From assembly GCF_004138325.1 (NCBI RefSeq), contig NZ_SBLB01000006.1:310001-374000 (forward strand): a DNA stretch of 64,000 nt, read 5' to 3'. This document shows positions 17,980 through 27,344 of the stretch, piece by piece. Each line of letters begins with the position of its first letter. Position 1 is the first letter of the stretch. The stretch is from Spirosoma sordidisoli (GTDB lineage Bacteria > Bacteroidota > Bacteroidia > Cytophagales > Spirosomataceae). The notes beneath the pieces were generated by a model. The model was given only the letters and a program-made list of their open reading frames with translations, had not been told where the DNA came from and made no database searches. A program made the position numbers and the translations under genes.

Positions 17980-18010
17980 GAACGGTCGGCGTACCGTTCT
18001 TTTTGTTTTT
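17980..18010 (+). terminator. Terminator-like hairpin in the greA leader
   Basis: GAACGGT (17980-17986) and ACCGTTC (17993-17999) form a 7-bp stem followed by TTTTTGTTTTT. It lies between the greA promoter and the gene, 51 bases before the ATG. E. coli greA also has a leader terminator that releases a short RNA, so regulated read-through or a small RNA is plausible here. Confidence 0.7.
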
Positions 18011-18061
18011 AGTAGCGGCCCCAAACCATTGTGAAACTCGAGTAACGCGTATCGTACTATT

Positions 18062-18535
18062 ATGGGAAAGATTTCATATTACACCGAAGAAGGGCTCAAC
18101 CGGCTCAAGGCTGAGCTGAATGACCTGAAGACCAAAGGCCGGGCCGAAATTGCCCGTCAGATTGCCGAAGCCCGCGACAAAGGCGACCTCAGCGAAAACG
18201 CGGAGTATGACGCAGCCAAAGATGCGCAGGGTCTTCATGAGCTGAAAATATCGAAACTTGAAGAAGTGCTGTCGAACGCCCGCATTCTCGATGAGTCGAC
18301 TATCGATGCATCGCAGGTATCGGTGTTGTCGAAAGTAAAGATCAAGAACAAGAAAAACGGAGCCGAGATGTTGTATACGCTGGTTTCGGAAGAAGAGGCC
18401 GACCTGAAAGCGGGCCGGATCTCGGTAGGTTCACCCATCGGCAAAGGACTGCTCGGCAAGCGCGTCGGCGATATAGCCGAAATTAAAGTACCAGCCGGCG
18501 TGATGGAATTTGAAGTTGTTGAAATAGCCCGATAA
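18062..18535 (+). CDS. greA: Transcription elongation factor GreA
   Basis: A 157-residue GreA of standard length. The N-terminal coiled coil (residues 1-75) carries the tip acidic pair in DKGDLSENAEYDAAKD, which stimulates transcript cleavage by backtracked RNA polymerase, and the C-terminal FKBP-like domain ends with SPIGKGLLGKRVGD and the final strand. The HIT-family gene follows on the same strand after 91 bases that hold an imperfect hairpin. Confidence 0.97.
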   Translation: MGKISYYTEEGLNRLKAELNDLKTKGRAEIARQIAEARDKGDLSENAEYDAAKDAQGLHELKISKLEEVLSNARILDESTIDASQVSVLSKVKIKNKKNGAEMLYTLVSEEEADLKAGRISVGSPIGKGLLGKRVGDIAEIKVPAGVMEFEVVEIAR

Positions 18536-18548
18536 TCTGGTTTTTCGA

Positions 18549-18603
18549 TATACGGTTTTCAGGCAGGCGACTAGCTGTACGGCGCACACCTGGAAACCGT
18601 ATA
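18549..18603 (+). other. Long imperfect hairpin between greA and the HIT gene
   Basis: TATACGGTTTTCAGG (18549-18563) pairs with CCTGGAAACCGTATA (18589-18603) except for one G-U position, around a 25-base loop. There is no T-tract. It may mark the boundary of greA mRNA or affect processing. Confidence 0.4.
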
Positions 18604-18626
18604 CCGGACACTAAATTCATATTGAT

Positions 18627-19019
18627 ATGACTATCTTCTCGCGGATTGTGGCTGGCGAGATTCCCGCCCACAAGATTGCCGAAACCGACGATTACCTGGC
18701 GTTTCTGGATGCGTTTCCGACCACAACGGGCCACACGCTGGTTATCCCCAAAAAAGAGGTCGACTATCTGTTCGATCTGGAAGATGAGTTATATATGGGC
18801 CTGATGGCCTTTGCCAAACGCATAGCCCCCGCCATTGAAAAAGCCATTCTCTGCAAGCGCATTGGCGTTGCGGTAATTGGACTGGAGGTACCTCACGCGC
18901 ACGTTCATCTGATTCCGTTGAATTCCATGGCCGACATGAACTTCAGTAACAAGATGAAGCCGAGCCAGGAAGAACTGTCCGAAACGGCCGCCCTCATCCG
19001 TCAGCATCTGTCGTTGTAG
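18627..19019 (+). CDS. HIT-family nucleotide hydrolase/transferase
   Basis: A 130-residue protein with the histidine-triad motif HAHVHLIPL near residue 93-101 and the typical N-terminal IFSRIVAGEIPAHKI. HIT proteins of this type hydrolyse adenosine phosphoramidates or dinucleoside polyphosphates; the exact substrate is unknown. It lies downstream of greA and ends 14 bases before the convergent stop of the next gene. Confidence 0.93.
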   Translation: MTIFSRIVAGEIPAHKIAETDDYLAFLDAFPTTTGHTLVIPKKEVDYLFDLEDELYMGLMAFAKRIAPAIEKAILCKRIGVAVIGLEVPHAHVHLIPLNSMADMNFSNKMKPSQEELSETAALIRQHLSL

Positions 19020-19033
19020 ACGCAGCCACTGGT

Positions 19034-21220
19034 TCAGGGAAGTACCCGACCCGCAACGTGGGCTTCGTCATCTTCGCCATTCTCATACCCGTTATTGGGC
19101 GTCGAGTCAGCATCGGCCGGCCCTGTCAGTGTGGCTTTTATCACCAGAAGGCCGGGGGCGACGGCCCGTAACGGAACGGTTCGACCCAGACTTTGGCCCG
19201 GCGCCAGACTTACCGGGTCAGAAATCAATTCTGTGCCTGCTAACATCCATCCCGGCGTCGGTATAAACTGAACATTTGCCGGCAACTGGCAGCGCACCTG
19301 TACGGCTTCAGCACCTGCCCCGCCATCGTTACGGATAGTCATTTTGACCTGCAACACCTGATTCCGTTCGAGTACTTGTTTGTCCAGCGCCATATGTACG
19401 CTTAAATCAGGCCGGGCAGGATCGGGCAAGGGTTGATTTGGTAAAACGGCTGGTAACGGCTGCGCAACCGGATTGTCCGATGCATAGAGAGCCCCGTTGT
19501 CAGGATAGGTCCGAAAGTCGACGGTGGCGTTGTCATCCTCTCCATCGGCCGTACCGGTGTCTGGCTCGCTATCCGGGTCGGTTACCGCGGCTTTCAGGAT
19601 CTGCGCAGCATTTCGGTACTGGCCCGGCCGCGCCACCCGCGCCCAGTAGGAAAGCGACCGAATGGTATGGGCCGCAAGCGACTGAACGGTATCCTGGATG
19701 CTCCCGGGTATCTGCCGAAAATCAGCACTCCGACTAAATACCAGTCCGGCGGGTAAGCGGTTATCTACCACAACCGATTGAGCGTCGGCCGGTCCCTGGT
19801 TCTCTACGGTAACGGTGAACTGAACCTCCTCCCCTACGGCCGGGGTCCGTTGCTGAACAGTCATGGCCAGGCTCAGATCAGCCTGCGGATACACACGCCG
19901 ACGGAAACGTACCCGGCTAATAGCCTGTCTGCCCCGTTCGAGTACGTAGAGTGTTGTTCCGACCAAAGCGGCATCGACCGGCAGGTTGAAGCCTTCGGCT
20001 ACCCGGTTAACCTGCATCCGGTAATTATCCACAGTCGGGTTGTACTGAAGCCGAATCGAACTCAGATCCAGCCCGCGCCCGTTGGTATAGCCCAGCACAA
20101 ATCCTGAACCGGTAAAATCGGCCAGACTACTATCCGTGTCAAATACCAGACCCAGGGGCGACGCATGGGGCGTAAAGCTGGTGATTTCGCTGGATGGTAC
20201 AGCCTGGCGGGTTGCCGGATCAATCACAAACCAGGCGTCGGGTCCGGTATTGACAATAGCTGACGCGAATGGAATGGCAGGCCGGGGCGGATAGGCAGGG
20301 TCTGTACGAAAGCCCTCCGTTCGGTACCCGGCCGAAAGCAGCGGGTCCGCATCCGGGTTGTAGTCAGGAAACTGCTGTGGCGTTTCGTTGCCGCCAATAA
20401 GCCAGGGAAAACCATAATGCCGACCGGGCCGCAGCCAGTTCAGCTCTTCGGGATCAGACCGATTGCCGGCGTTCTCGGCCCCGAACAAACGACCTTCGCT
20501 GTTGAAGGCCATGTCAAACGTGTTACGAACACCTTCGCAGAACAGGAGCCCCGACTGCCGGACGGCTTCATCATTGTTGGGCAGAAACAGATTTTCTGCC
20601 GCCAGTGGCAACCGAAAAATACGGGCTGTCAGCGCAGTCTCACGCAGGTTGGGGAAACGACCACCGGCATCCTGTACTTCGCCATGGTCCGTTCGGGAGC
20701 CACTGGCAATGTAGACCGAATCCTGATCAGGCGACACACAAACACCATTGAACGCATGATCGAAGGCGGTGTTCGAATTAGCGTAGGGCGCCGTTTCGAG
20801 CAAGGTCGACCACTGCCGGGAACCATCGGCCTTAAGACGCCCCTTTGCCACGCGGCCCACCCCTTCGTACGGAAACCGGCGAATTCCAACCAGAATCAGC
20901 GTACTATCGGCAAAAGCCAGGCCCTGCAGGTAATCGATGCCATGCTGCGCTACACCGGCCACAGGCACCTCCTCAGGCAGCCCTCCGGTAGGGGTCGGTC
21001 TGAGTTGAAACACATTCCCCTCGGTATCGGCATAGAACAATGTACGCGAAACCGGATCCTGTACCAGCCGAACCCCCGCCCTCGACAGGAACATATACGT
21101 ATCGACAGTTACGTGGGGATGCAGCGATCTGGGTTGAGCAACGGCCAGGTTCTGACTGGCAACGATTGCCAGAACGAACAGCCAGCAGGCTCCACCCTTT
21201 ATGCCAATACCTCGTGCCAT
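19034..21220 (-). CDS. Secreted beta-propeller (glucose/sorbosone dehydrogenase-like) protein with DUF11 repeats
   Basis: A 728-residue exported protein. The signal peptide covers about 1-28 (ends NLAVAQ). Residues about 40-440 resemble the PQQ-dependent glucose/sorbosone dehydrogenase propeller, with landmarks YLQGLAFADSTLILVGIRRF, GVCVSPDQDSVYIASGSR and ENAGNRSDPEELNWLRPGRHYGFP split across the blades. Two Ig-like DUF11/CARDB-type repeats follow (starts near ADLSLAMTVQQ and PDLSVHMALDK). Nothing resembling a type IX sorting tail ends the protein, so its route to the surface is unclear. Whether it binds PQQ or is catalytic cannot be told from sequence. Confidence 0.78.
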   Translation of the reverse strand: MARGIGIKGGACWLFVLAIVASQNLAVAQPRSLHPHVTVDTYMFLSRAGVRLVQDPVSRTLFYADTEGNVFQLRPTPTGGLPEEVPVAGVAQHGIDYLQGLAFADSTLILVGIRRFPYEGVGRVAKGRLKADGSRQWSTLLETAPYANSNTAFDHAFNGVCVSPDQDSVYIASGSRTDHGEVQDAGGRFPNLRETALTARIFRLPLAAENLFLPNNDEAVRQSGLLFCEGVRNTFDMAFNSEGRLFGAENAGNRSDPEELNWLRPGRHYGFPWLIGGNETPQQFPDYNPDADPLLSAGYRTEGFRTDPAYPPRPAIPFASAIVNTGPDAWFVIDPATRQAVPSSEITSFTPHASPLGLVFDTDSSLADFTGSGFVLGYTNGRGLDLSSIRLQYNPTVDNYRMQVNRVAEGFNLPVDAALVGTTLYVLERGRQAISRVRFRRRVYPQADLSLAMTVQQRTPAVGEEVQFTVTVENQGPADAQSVVVDNRLPAGLVFSRSADFRQIPGSIQDTVQSLAAHTIRSLSYWARVARPGQYRNAAQILKAAVTDPDSEPDTGTADGEDDNATVDFRTYPDNGALYASDNPVAQPLPAVLPNQPLPDPARPDLSVHMALDKQVLERNQVLQVKMTIRNDGGAGAEAVQVRCQLPANVQFIPTPGWMLAGTELISDPVSLAPGQSLGRTVPLRAVAPGLLVIKATLTGPADADSTPNNGYENGEDDEAHVAGRVLP

Positions 21221-21359
21221 TTAGTATTCGTAGGCTCGTTTACAGGAGCAAATTTCGTGGCTGCTTCCCCATCCGCATAGTTTCATAGAACTATTTAATC
21301 TACTGAATTACCAATAAATTGACGGTGCAGATATACGGTCAGTCCAGATGGCGCAGGGC

Positions 21360-22364
21360 TTATTTCAGCTTCTGCTGCAGCGCTTTCATCTCCGTAACGG
21401 GCGAGGCTCGTTCGTACAGAACGTTGTAAACAGCCTCTACTATGGGCATGTCGACCTTATATTGCCGGTTGATGGCGTGGATGCTTTTTACGGCATAGTA
21501 CCCTTCGGCAATCATATTCATTTCGGCCTGGGCCGACTGAATGGTGTATCCCCGGCCAATGAGTGTACCGAAGGTGCGGTTGCGGCTGAAGGGCGAATAG
21601 GCCGTAACGAGCAGATCGCCCAGGTAGGCCGAGCCGCTGAGGTCGCGGTGCTGCGGGTATACGGCATCGACAAACCGCTTGATTTCCTGCATGGCGTTAG
21701 AGACCAGTACGGCCTGAAAGTTATCGCCGTAGCCGATCCCACGCGTAATACCCGATGCCAGCGCGATAATATTTTTCATGACAGCACTGTATTCGATGCC
21801 GTAGATGTCGGCCAGGGGCGATGCCTGAACGAAGCGGCAGGTCAGCAGTTGGGCTACTTCATCGGCGCAGTCGAGGTCGGTAGAGCCGATCGTCAGGTAG
21901 GACTGCTTTTCGAGGGCTACTTCTTCGGCATGACACGGTCCGGCAATGACCGCCATCCGGCTGGTTGGTACGCCATACTGATCGCTGACCCAGTCGGTTA
22001 CGAGCTGATTTTTTTCGGGAATCATACCCTTGATCGCCGAAATAACGCATTTCCCGGCGAAATCACGAGCTTCCAGCCCGCCCAGCGCATCGCCCACGAA
22101 TGCCGCTGGTACGGCCAGGATAATATAATCGCTGTCTTTAAACGCGTCTCGTATTTTGGTGCAGATCTTTACCTTGCGCGGGTTGATCTGGACATCGCTG
22201 AGGTAGCTCTTGTTGTGATGAAACTGCCTGATGTGGTCGGCGTCGGCTTTGCTCCGGAGCCACCATTTGATAAGTACATTATTTTCGGACAGGATCTTGA
22301 TGAGCGCCGTAGCCCAGCTTCCCCCACCCACCATCGTTAAACGGGTTGGTTGTTGAGATTTCAT
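21360..22364 (-). CDS. gpsA: Glycerol-3-phosphate dehydrogenase [NAD(P)+]
   Basis: A 334-residue enzyme that reduces dihydroxyacetone phosphate to sn-glycerol-3-phosphate, the backbone of phospholipids. The cofactor motif MVGGGSWATAL is near residues 11-21, the conserved KGMIPEKN lies around 113, AGPCHAEEVA around 141, the catalytic lysine is in AVMKNIIALASGI, and SAYLGDLLVTAYSPFSRNRTFG follows. A Gfo/Idh/MocA enzyme is encoded 45 bases upstream on the same strand. Confidence 0.95.
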   Translation of the reverse strand: MKSQQPTRLTMVGGGSWATALIKILSENNVLIKWWLRSKADADHIRQFHHNKSYLSDVQINPRKVKICTKIRDAFKDSDYIILAVPAAFVGDALGGLEARDFAGKCVISAIKGMIPEKNQLVTDWVSDQYGVPTSRMAVIAGPCHAEEVALEKQSYLTIGSTDLDCADEVAQLLTCRFVQASPLADIYGIEYSAVMKNIIALASGITRGIGYGDNFQAVLVSNAMQEIKRFVDAVYPQHRDLSGSAYLGDLLVTAYSPFSRNRTFGTLIGRGYTIQSAQAEMNMIAEGYYAVKSIHAINRQYKVDMPIVEAVYNVLYERASPVTEMKALQQKLK

Positions 22365-22409
22365 GGGGTAAAGCTAGGAAAAAGCTTGTCTGGTTCAATA
22401 AAACGGCGT

Positions 22410-23444
22410 TTACAGCCCCGTCCCTCCCTGTGCCGATGCGTAAATGGCGTCGATAACCGTCATCAGCCGGGCCCCCTGTTCGCCGGTGCAGATGGTAGAT
22501 GGTTTGCCGGCGCAGGCATCCAAAAAAGCAACGGTATTTTTCAGCTGGATGTCGACTTCATCCAGGTAGGGAAACGTGATGTCGGCCAGTTCGCCGGCCA
22601 CCTCGGTATGCAGCACAAACGGGAACAGCTGCACTCCTCCCTGGCTCCCGAACACCTCCAGATTCCGGTCTACATCGACCTGGTTGTTGAGCGCAAACGT
22701 GGCCGACAGCATAATTGAGGCCTTATTTGGGAAAGACAGGTATGCCATACCGGCATCTTCTACCTCGAACGTGTCGGGGTTCCAGGCACCCTTCAGCCCC
22801 TTGCCACCCGCTTTGCCGATGAAATCGTAGGTATTGCCAACCACCCGGTCGGGCAGTTCGTAGTCGAAAGCCATCAGGGCCAGGTCGAGCACGTGAACCC
22901 CCAGGTCCATCAGCGCCCCGCCCCCCTGCATCTCTCTGTTAGTGAAGTAGCCCCAGCCCGGAATTCCCCGCCGACGCAGGAAGTTGGCTTTGATGTGATA
23001 AATAGCCCCCAGCCGCCCCTCCGCCTTGCAGCGCATCAGCAGTTGCCACTCGGGCGTTTGCCGAAGCTGGAAGTTGTAGCCCAGCACCAGCCCTTTTTCC
23101 GTAGCCAGTTCGGCCATGTCGCGGGCTTCCTGCGCCGTAAGCGCCGGTGGTTTTTCGCAGAAAACGTGACATCCCCACGATAAGGCCTGCCTGGTATACG
23201 GGTAATGAAATTTGTTGGGTGTACAGATCACCACCAGGTTCGGCTGGCACGCCCGGTACATAGCGTCGGCATCGGCAAACGCGTGCGGAATAGCGTGTTT
23301 GTCGGCCAGCGCACGGGCTTTGGTCTGGTCGCGGCTGCAGACGGCTACGATCTCGACTTGATCTGAACAGGCTTTCAGGGCGGGAATGTGGTTTGTATCG
23401 GCAATACTGCCTCCGCCAATAATGGCTACACGAAAAGCGGGCAT
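22410..23444 (-). CDS. Gfo/Idh/MocA-family oxidoreductase
   Basis: A 344-residue NAD(P)-dependent dehydrogenase. The Rossmann motif is in AIIGGGSIADTNHIPAL, the family motif EKPPALTAQEA carries the conserved lysine, and the C-terminal alpha/beta domain holds DLGVHVLDLAL with the likely catalytic histidine. The family oxidises or isomerises sugars and inositols; the substrate is unknown. It is probably cotranscribed with gpsA. Confidence 0.92.
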   Translation of the reverse strand: MPAFRVAIIGGGSIADTNHIPALKACSDQVEIVAVCSRDQTKARALADKHAIPHAFADADAMYRACQPNLVVICTPNKFHYPYTRQALSWGCHVFCEKPPALTAQEARDMAELATEKGLVLGYNFQLRQTPEWQLLMRCKAEGRLGAIYHIKANFLRRRGIPGWGYFTNREMQGGGALMDLGVHVLDLALMAFDYELPDRVVGNTYDFIGKAGGKGLKGAWNPDTFEVEDAGMAYLSFPNKASIMLSATFALNNQVDVDRNLEVFGSQGGVQLFPFVLHTEVAGELADITFPYLDEVDIQLKNTVAFLDACAGKPSTICTGEQGARLMTVIDAIYASAQGGTGL

Positions 23445-23585
23445 AGGAATAAGGACTCGGGGTTAGGTCAGAACAGAGCGGTAAATATCACAGATTCGGG
23501 TTATCATTCCTCGCTCCTGTTTACCGGCAACTCAAAGTCTTACCGCTAACTAACTGGCATACAGTACAATTACTCACCTTTATTC

Positions 23586-23593
23586 TAGCTTTG
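23586..23593 (+). promoter_or_regulatory. Probable -7 element for the DUF2339 gene
   Basis: TAGCTTTG matches TAnnTTTG exactly, 27 bases before the start codon at 23620. No TTG is seen at the -33 spacing. Confidence 0.45.
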
Positions 23594-23619
23594 TTTCCTC
23601 TCAAGCCTTTTGCCGTACC

Positions 23620-26094
23620 ATGGAACTGTTCTTACTGCTCATCCTTACGCTTACCGCTTTCCTTTTATACAGTCGCTTTGGCTCCGTAAAACAACTGCTC
23701 GAGCAGCAGCGTAGCGATATGGGCCAGCTACGCGCGGAGTTACTTCGGCTGCGCGACGAGATACGGGGCACTGCCGGCGAGACAGGTCCGGCACTGATTA
23801 CCCCGGCCCGCCCAACGCCCCCCGTAGCGGCCCCCCTTGCTGGGCCCGTTGCAGAGCCGGTGCCGCCCGTGGTTATACCTCAACCAGTACCGGCTCCCGA
23901 ACCGGTGTCGCAGCCCGTTACGGAATCCGCTCCGCAGCCAGCCCCAGGCCGTTTGGCAGTACCGCCCGCGGTTCGGCAACCGGCCCCGCCCCGCCCGTCG
24001 TTCATCCGCCGGTTTCTGACCGACAATCCCGACCTGGAAAAATTCATTGGCGAAAACCTCATCAACAAAATCGGCATTGCCATTCTGGTTTTGGGCATTG
24101 GCTATTTCGTGAAGTACGCCATCGATCAGCAGTGGCTCAGCGAAGCCGGACGGGTAGCGATCGGCATAACGGCGGGCGCTGTACTGCTTGGCATGGCCCA
24201 CCGGCTTCGGAAGACGTTTACAGCCTTCAGTTCGGTACTGGTGGGTGGTGGTCTGACGGTTCTTTATTTTACGATTGCCATTGCCTTTCATTATTACAGC
24301 CTGTTTAGCCAGACCAGCGCCTTCGTAATCATGGTCGTTATAACGGGTTTCGGGGTGCTGCTGACGCTGGCCTACAACCGGGTCGAGCTGGCCATCATGA
24401 CGCTGCTTGGCGGTTTTGCGACCCCGTTCATGGTCAGCTCGGGTGAGGGAAACTATATCGTACTGTTTACCTACATCCTGATTCTGGACGTAGGGATGCT
24501 GGTTCTGTCTTACTTCAGAAAATGGCCGCAGGTTCACCTGCTATCGTATGTCTGTACGGTTCTACTGTATGGCTTCTGGCTGTCGGTTAGCGTGGTAGAC
24601 CAGCCCAACGCGCCTTATACCGGCGCCTGGGTGTTTGCCAGTTTGTTCTACGGGCTGTTTCTGACCATGAATCTGCTGCACAATCTGAAAGAGAAAGCGC
24701 TGTTTAGCCGCGTCGACATCGGCCTGCTGCTGAGTAATACGGCGCTGTACTACAGCGCGGGCATGATCACCATGGCTCATATCGACGGTGGACGCTGGCA
24801 GGGGGCCTTTACAGCCGGACTGGCGGTTGTCAACCTGGCGCTGGCCCGGTTTCTCTTCCGCCGGGCTGGCGTTGATCGCACCCTGCTCTATTTGCTGATC
24901 GGCCTGGTGGTGACCTTCGGCAGTCTGGCGATACCGGTTCAGTTAGAGGGCAACTACATTACCATGTTCTGGGCGCTGGAAGCCGTTCTACTCCTGTGGT
25001 TATCGCAGAAATCCAGTCTTCGGCTCATGGCTACCAGTGCCGTACTGGTTACCGGACTAATGCTCATCAGCCTCTGGATGGATTGGGAATCGATGTACGG
25101 TGACGGGGCCGTTCAGTTGCTGCCTGTCATCCTCAACAAAGCCGTTATTACCAGCCTGGTGGCCATTGGCGGTCTGGTCGGCTCCCGCCAGTTACTGGGT
25201 CGGCAGGAAGCCCCTATTCCTTTCTGGCCCGCCAATCTGGTCATCAGCCGGTACCGCCAGTTTCTGAGCTATGTTCTGCTGATTACGATCTACCTGGCCG
25301 GTGCCCTGGAAACGAACTATCAGGCTATTAACCAGTATGGCTTCGGCCCTAACCGGCTAGCAGTCCTTGGTGCCTACAACATGCTGTTTGCGGGTGTTAT
25401 GCTAGCGCTGGCCTACCGATCGGGTATCCAGAGCTGGCTACGCCAGGCCGCTGGCCTGGGGCTATTGTTCCTGCTTCTGTACGTCTTTGTGTTCGCAACG
25501 GCCCCGCTGGGCGTACTGTCTGACCATTATTACGGAACGAGCCCATCGCTGGCGGGTTTTGGCTGGCATTACCTCAGTCTGGCCTCGCTGGCCGGCATAT
25601 TGATCCTGCTTCAGCGAATTATTGCCCGGCTCGACCCGTTGCCGGCCGCTGTTGCCCGATACTGGCCGTGGGTGCTGGGTTTCGTGGTGGTGTATGCGGC
25701 CACCTGGGAGCTGTTCAACCATGTTGTGTTCAGCCGTTTTCCGGGGGTAGCTATCGCCCAAACCAGCGGGCAGAAAGCCCTTTCCTACGACCAGTTCGAC
25801 GCCGTTCTCCAACAGGTGACTACGGTTGGGCTGCCCATTCTGTGGGGCATTTGCGCCTTCGTGTTCATGTGGCTGGGGCTGTCGCGCAAAAACCGGAGCT
25901 TCCGGGTTCTGTCGCTGGCCTTGTTCGCGCTGACCCTGCTCAAGCTATTTCTGTACGACATGCGCGACATTTCGGAAGGAGGCCGGGTAGCTGCATTTAT
26001 CATTCTGGGTGTGCTGCTGCTCGTGATATCGTTCATGTACCAGCGCATCAAAAAACTGCTCAGTGCCGACCAGCCCGATTCGCCCGTCCTATGA
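23620..26094 (+). CDS. DUF2339 multispan membrane protein
   Basis: An 824-residue protein. After one N-terminal hydrophobic helix comes a short coiled coil (VKQLLEQQRSDMGQLRAEL), a Pro/Val-rich linker (residues 55-130), then DNPDLEKFIGENLINKIGIAILVLG split at the start of some twenty membrane spans. This matches the DUF2339 family, of unknown function, whose members usually pair with a DUF3999 gene, as here. The stop codon overlaps the start of the next gene (ATGA), which points to coupled translation. Confidence 0.88.
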   Translation: MELFLLLILTLTAFLLYSRFGSVKQLLEQQRSDMGQLRAELLRLRDEIRGTAGETGPALITPARPTPPVAAPLAGPVAEPVPPVVIPQPVPAPEPVSQPVTESAPQPAPGRLAVPPAVRQPAPPRPSFIRRFLTDNPDLEKFIGENLINKIGIAILVLGIGYFVKYAIDQQWLSEAGRVAIGITAGAVLLGMAHRLRKTFTAFSSVLVGGGLTVLYFTIAIAFHYYSLFSQTSAFVIMVVITGFGVLLTLAYNRVELAIMTLLGGFATPFMVSSGEGNYIVLFTYILILDVGMLVLSYFRKWPQVHLLSYVCTVLLYGFWLSVSVVDQPNAPYTGAWVFASLFYGLFLTMNLLHNLKEKALFSRVDIGLLLSNTALYYSAGMITMAHIDGGRWQGAFTAGLAVVNLALARFLFRRAGVDRTLLYLLIGLVVTFGSLAIPVQLEGNYITMFWALEAVLLLWLSQKSSLRLMATSAVLVTGLMLISLWMDWESMYGDGAVQLLPVILNKAVITSLVAIGGLVGSRQLLGRQEAPIPFWPANLVISRYRQFLSYVLLITIYLAGALETNYQAINQYGFGPNRLAVLGAYNMLFAGVMLALAYRSGIQSWLRQAAGLGLLFLLLYVFVFATAPLGVLSDHYYGTSPSLAGFGWHYLSLASLAGILILLQRIIARLDPLPAAVARYWPWVLGFVVVYAATWELFNHVVFSRFPGVAIAQTSGQKALSYDQFDAVLQQVTTVGLPILWGICAFVFMWLGLSRKNRSFRVLSLALFALTLLKLFLYDMRDISEGGRVAAFIILGVLLLVISFMYQRIKKLLSADQPDSPVL

Positions 26095-27326
26095 GAAGAT
26101 TGATTTGTATGGGCGCTGTGCTGTGTTTACCCATGCGACTCAGCGTGGCGCAGTCGTACCGGTACCGGGCCGACCTGGAACCGGTGCGGCAGTCGGGTTT
26201 TCACCGGATCATGCTCCCATCATCCGTAGTGGGCCAGCTTAACAACACACTGGGCGACATCCGGCTGGTCGACAATCAAGACCGGGAAGTCCCATACCAG
26301 CTCCGCCAATCGGGAGCAGGCCCGACCAGCCGGTTCGTGGCTTACTCGATCGTCAGCCGGAGCAGCGTACCGGACCGGTATACGACGCTGGTTGTTCAGC
26401 CACCCGACCAGAAACCGATCCAATCGCTGACCCTGCTGGTCAAAAATGCGCGTCTTCAGAAACAGGCCCGGCTCAGCGGCAGTAACGACAACCGGCAGTG
26501 GTTCGGCATACGCGAAGACGTCGTGCTCGAATCGCCTGATAGCAAAGACCATACATCCGGTCGCCTGCAGCTGGACTTTCCGCTGAGCGACTACCGGTTC
26601 TACCGGCTCGACCTGGCCGACTCGCTGACGGCGCCGTTGAACATTCTCCAGATTGGTGGGTATCAGCCGGTAGTCGTAACGCCTTCGTATACGCCGATCA
26701 ACGGCCTGCAGCAGCAACAGCTAGCCACCAAAACGACCACCCATACCGATATACGGCTAACTTTTTCGGCCCCGGCCCGGATTGACAGGCTCGTTATTCC
26801 GATCAATAGGCCCGCCCGGTATGAGCGCCGGGCCGAACTCGGCCTGATCAGCCGGCGGAGGGGCCGTCGCCGGCGGGTCGAGACGGAATTTGAAGTGATT
26901 CGGTCATTCACTCTCCGCTCCGGCGACAGTGCGGTAGTGCTGCTTTCGGGTCTGCGTACGCCCAGTCTGCATCTGATCATTCACAACGGAGACAGCCCCC
27001 CTTTGCAGCCTGGGCGTATTCGGGCATACCAGCGCACGACCTGGCTCACGGCCGATCTAAGCGCCGGTACGCCCTACGCGTTGCTCCTCGGCAGCGAGCA
27101 GCTGTCAGCGCCCCGGTACGATTTGACAACGTTCAGCACCCTATTGCCCGACGCGTTACCGATTATCAACCTGGCTCCACTCAGACCGATGAATACCGAC
27201 CCGATCAGCGATGCAGGTTCGATCGATACCAGGTGGTTCATCTGGCCGGCGCTCGGTCTGGCCCTGCTGATCATGGCGATTCAATCGTACCGACTGATCA
27301 AGGAGATGCAACGCCCCGTTTCCTGA
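26091..27326 (+). CDS. DUF3999-like secreted/membrane-anchored protein
   Basis: A 411-residue protein with a signal peptide (MRRLICMGAVLCLPMRLSVAQ, cut after residue 20 or so), a beta-rich extracytoplasmic region with discoidin-like strands (QARLSGSNDNRQWFGI), and one membrane span near the C-terminus (WFIWPALGLALLIMAIQSY). The open frame extends upstream to 25668 inside the previous gene, but the start at 26091 gives the signal peptide and the ATGA overlap with the DUF2339 stop. The pair probably forms a membrane complex; the function is unknown. Confidence 0.82.
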   Translation: MRRLICMGAVLCLPMRLSVAQSYRYRADLEPVRQSGFHRIMLPSSVVGQLNNTLGDIRLVDNQDREVPYQLRQSGAGPTSRFVAYSIVSRSSVPDRYTTLVVQPPDQKPIQSLTLLVKNARLQKQARLSGSNDNRQWFGIREDVVLESPDSKDHTSGRLQLDFPLSDYRFYRLDLADSLTAPLNILQIGGYQPVVVTPSYTPINGLQQQQLATKTTTHTDIRLTFSAPARIDRLVIPINRPARYERRAELGLISRRRGRRRRVETEFEVIRSFTLRSGDSAVVLLSGLRTPSLHLIIHNGDSPPLQPGRIRAYQRTTWLTADLSAGTPYALLLGSEQLSAPRYDLTTFSTLLPDALPIINLAPLRPMNTDPISDAGSIDTRWFIWPALGLALLIMAIQSYRLIKEMQRPVS

Positions 27327-27344
27327 ACCCGCCCACCAGCGCCT

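Noticed and set aside
17818-18012. Possible 64-codon leader peptide before greA
   Set aside because: It would start inside the promoter, shows no coding character, and ends within the terminator hairpin.
25668-26090. Long N-terminal extension of the DUF3999-like gene inside DUF2339
   Set aside because: It lies in another frame of a well-supported membrane protein, and the signal peptide begins at 26091.
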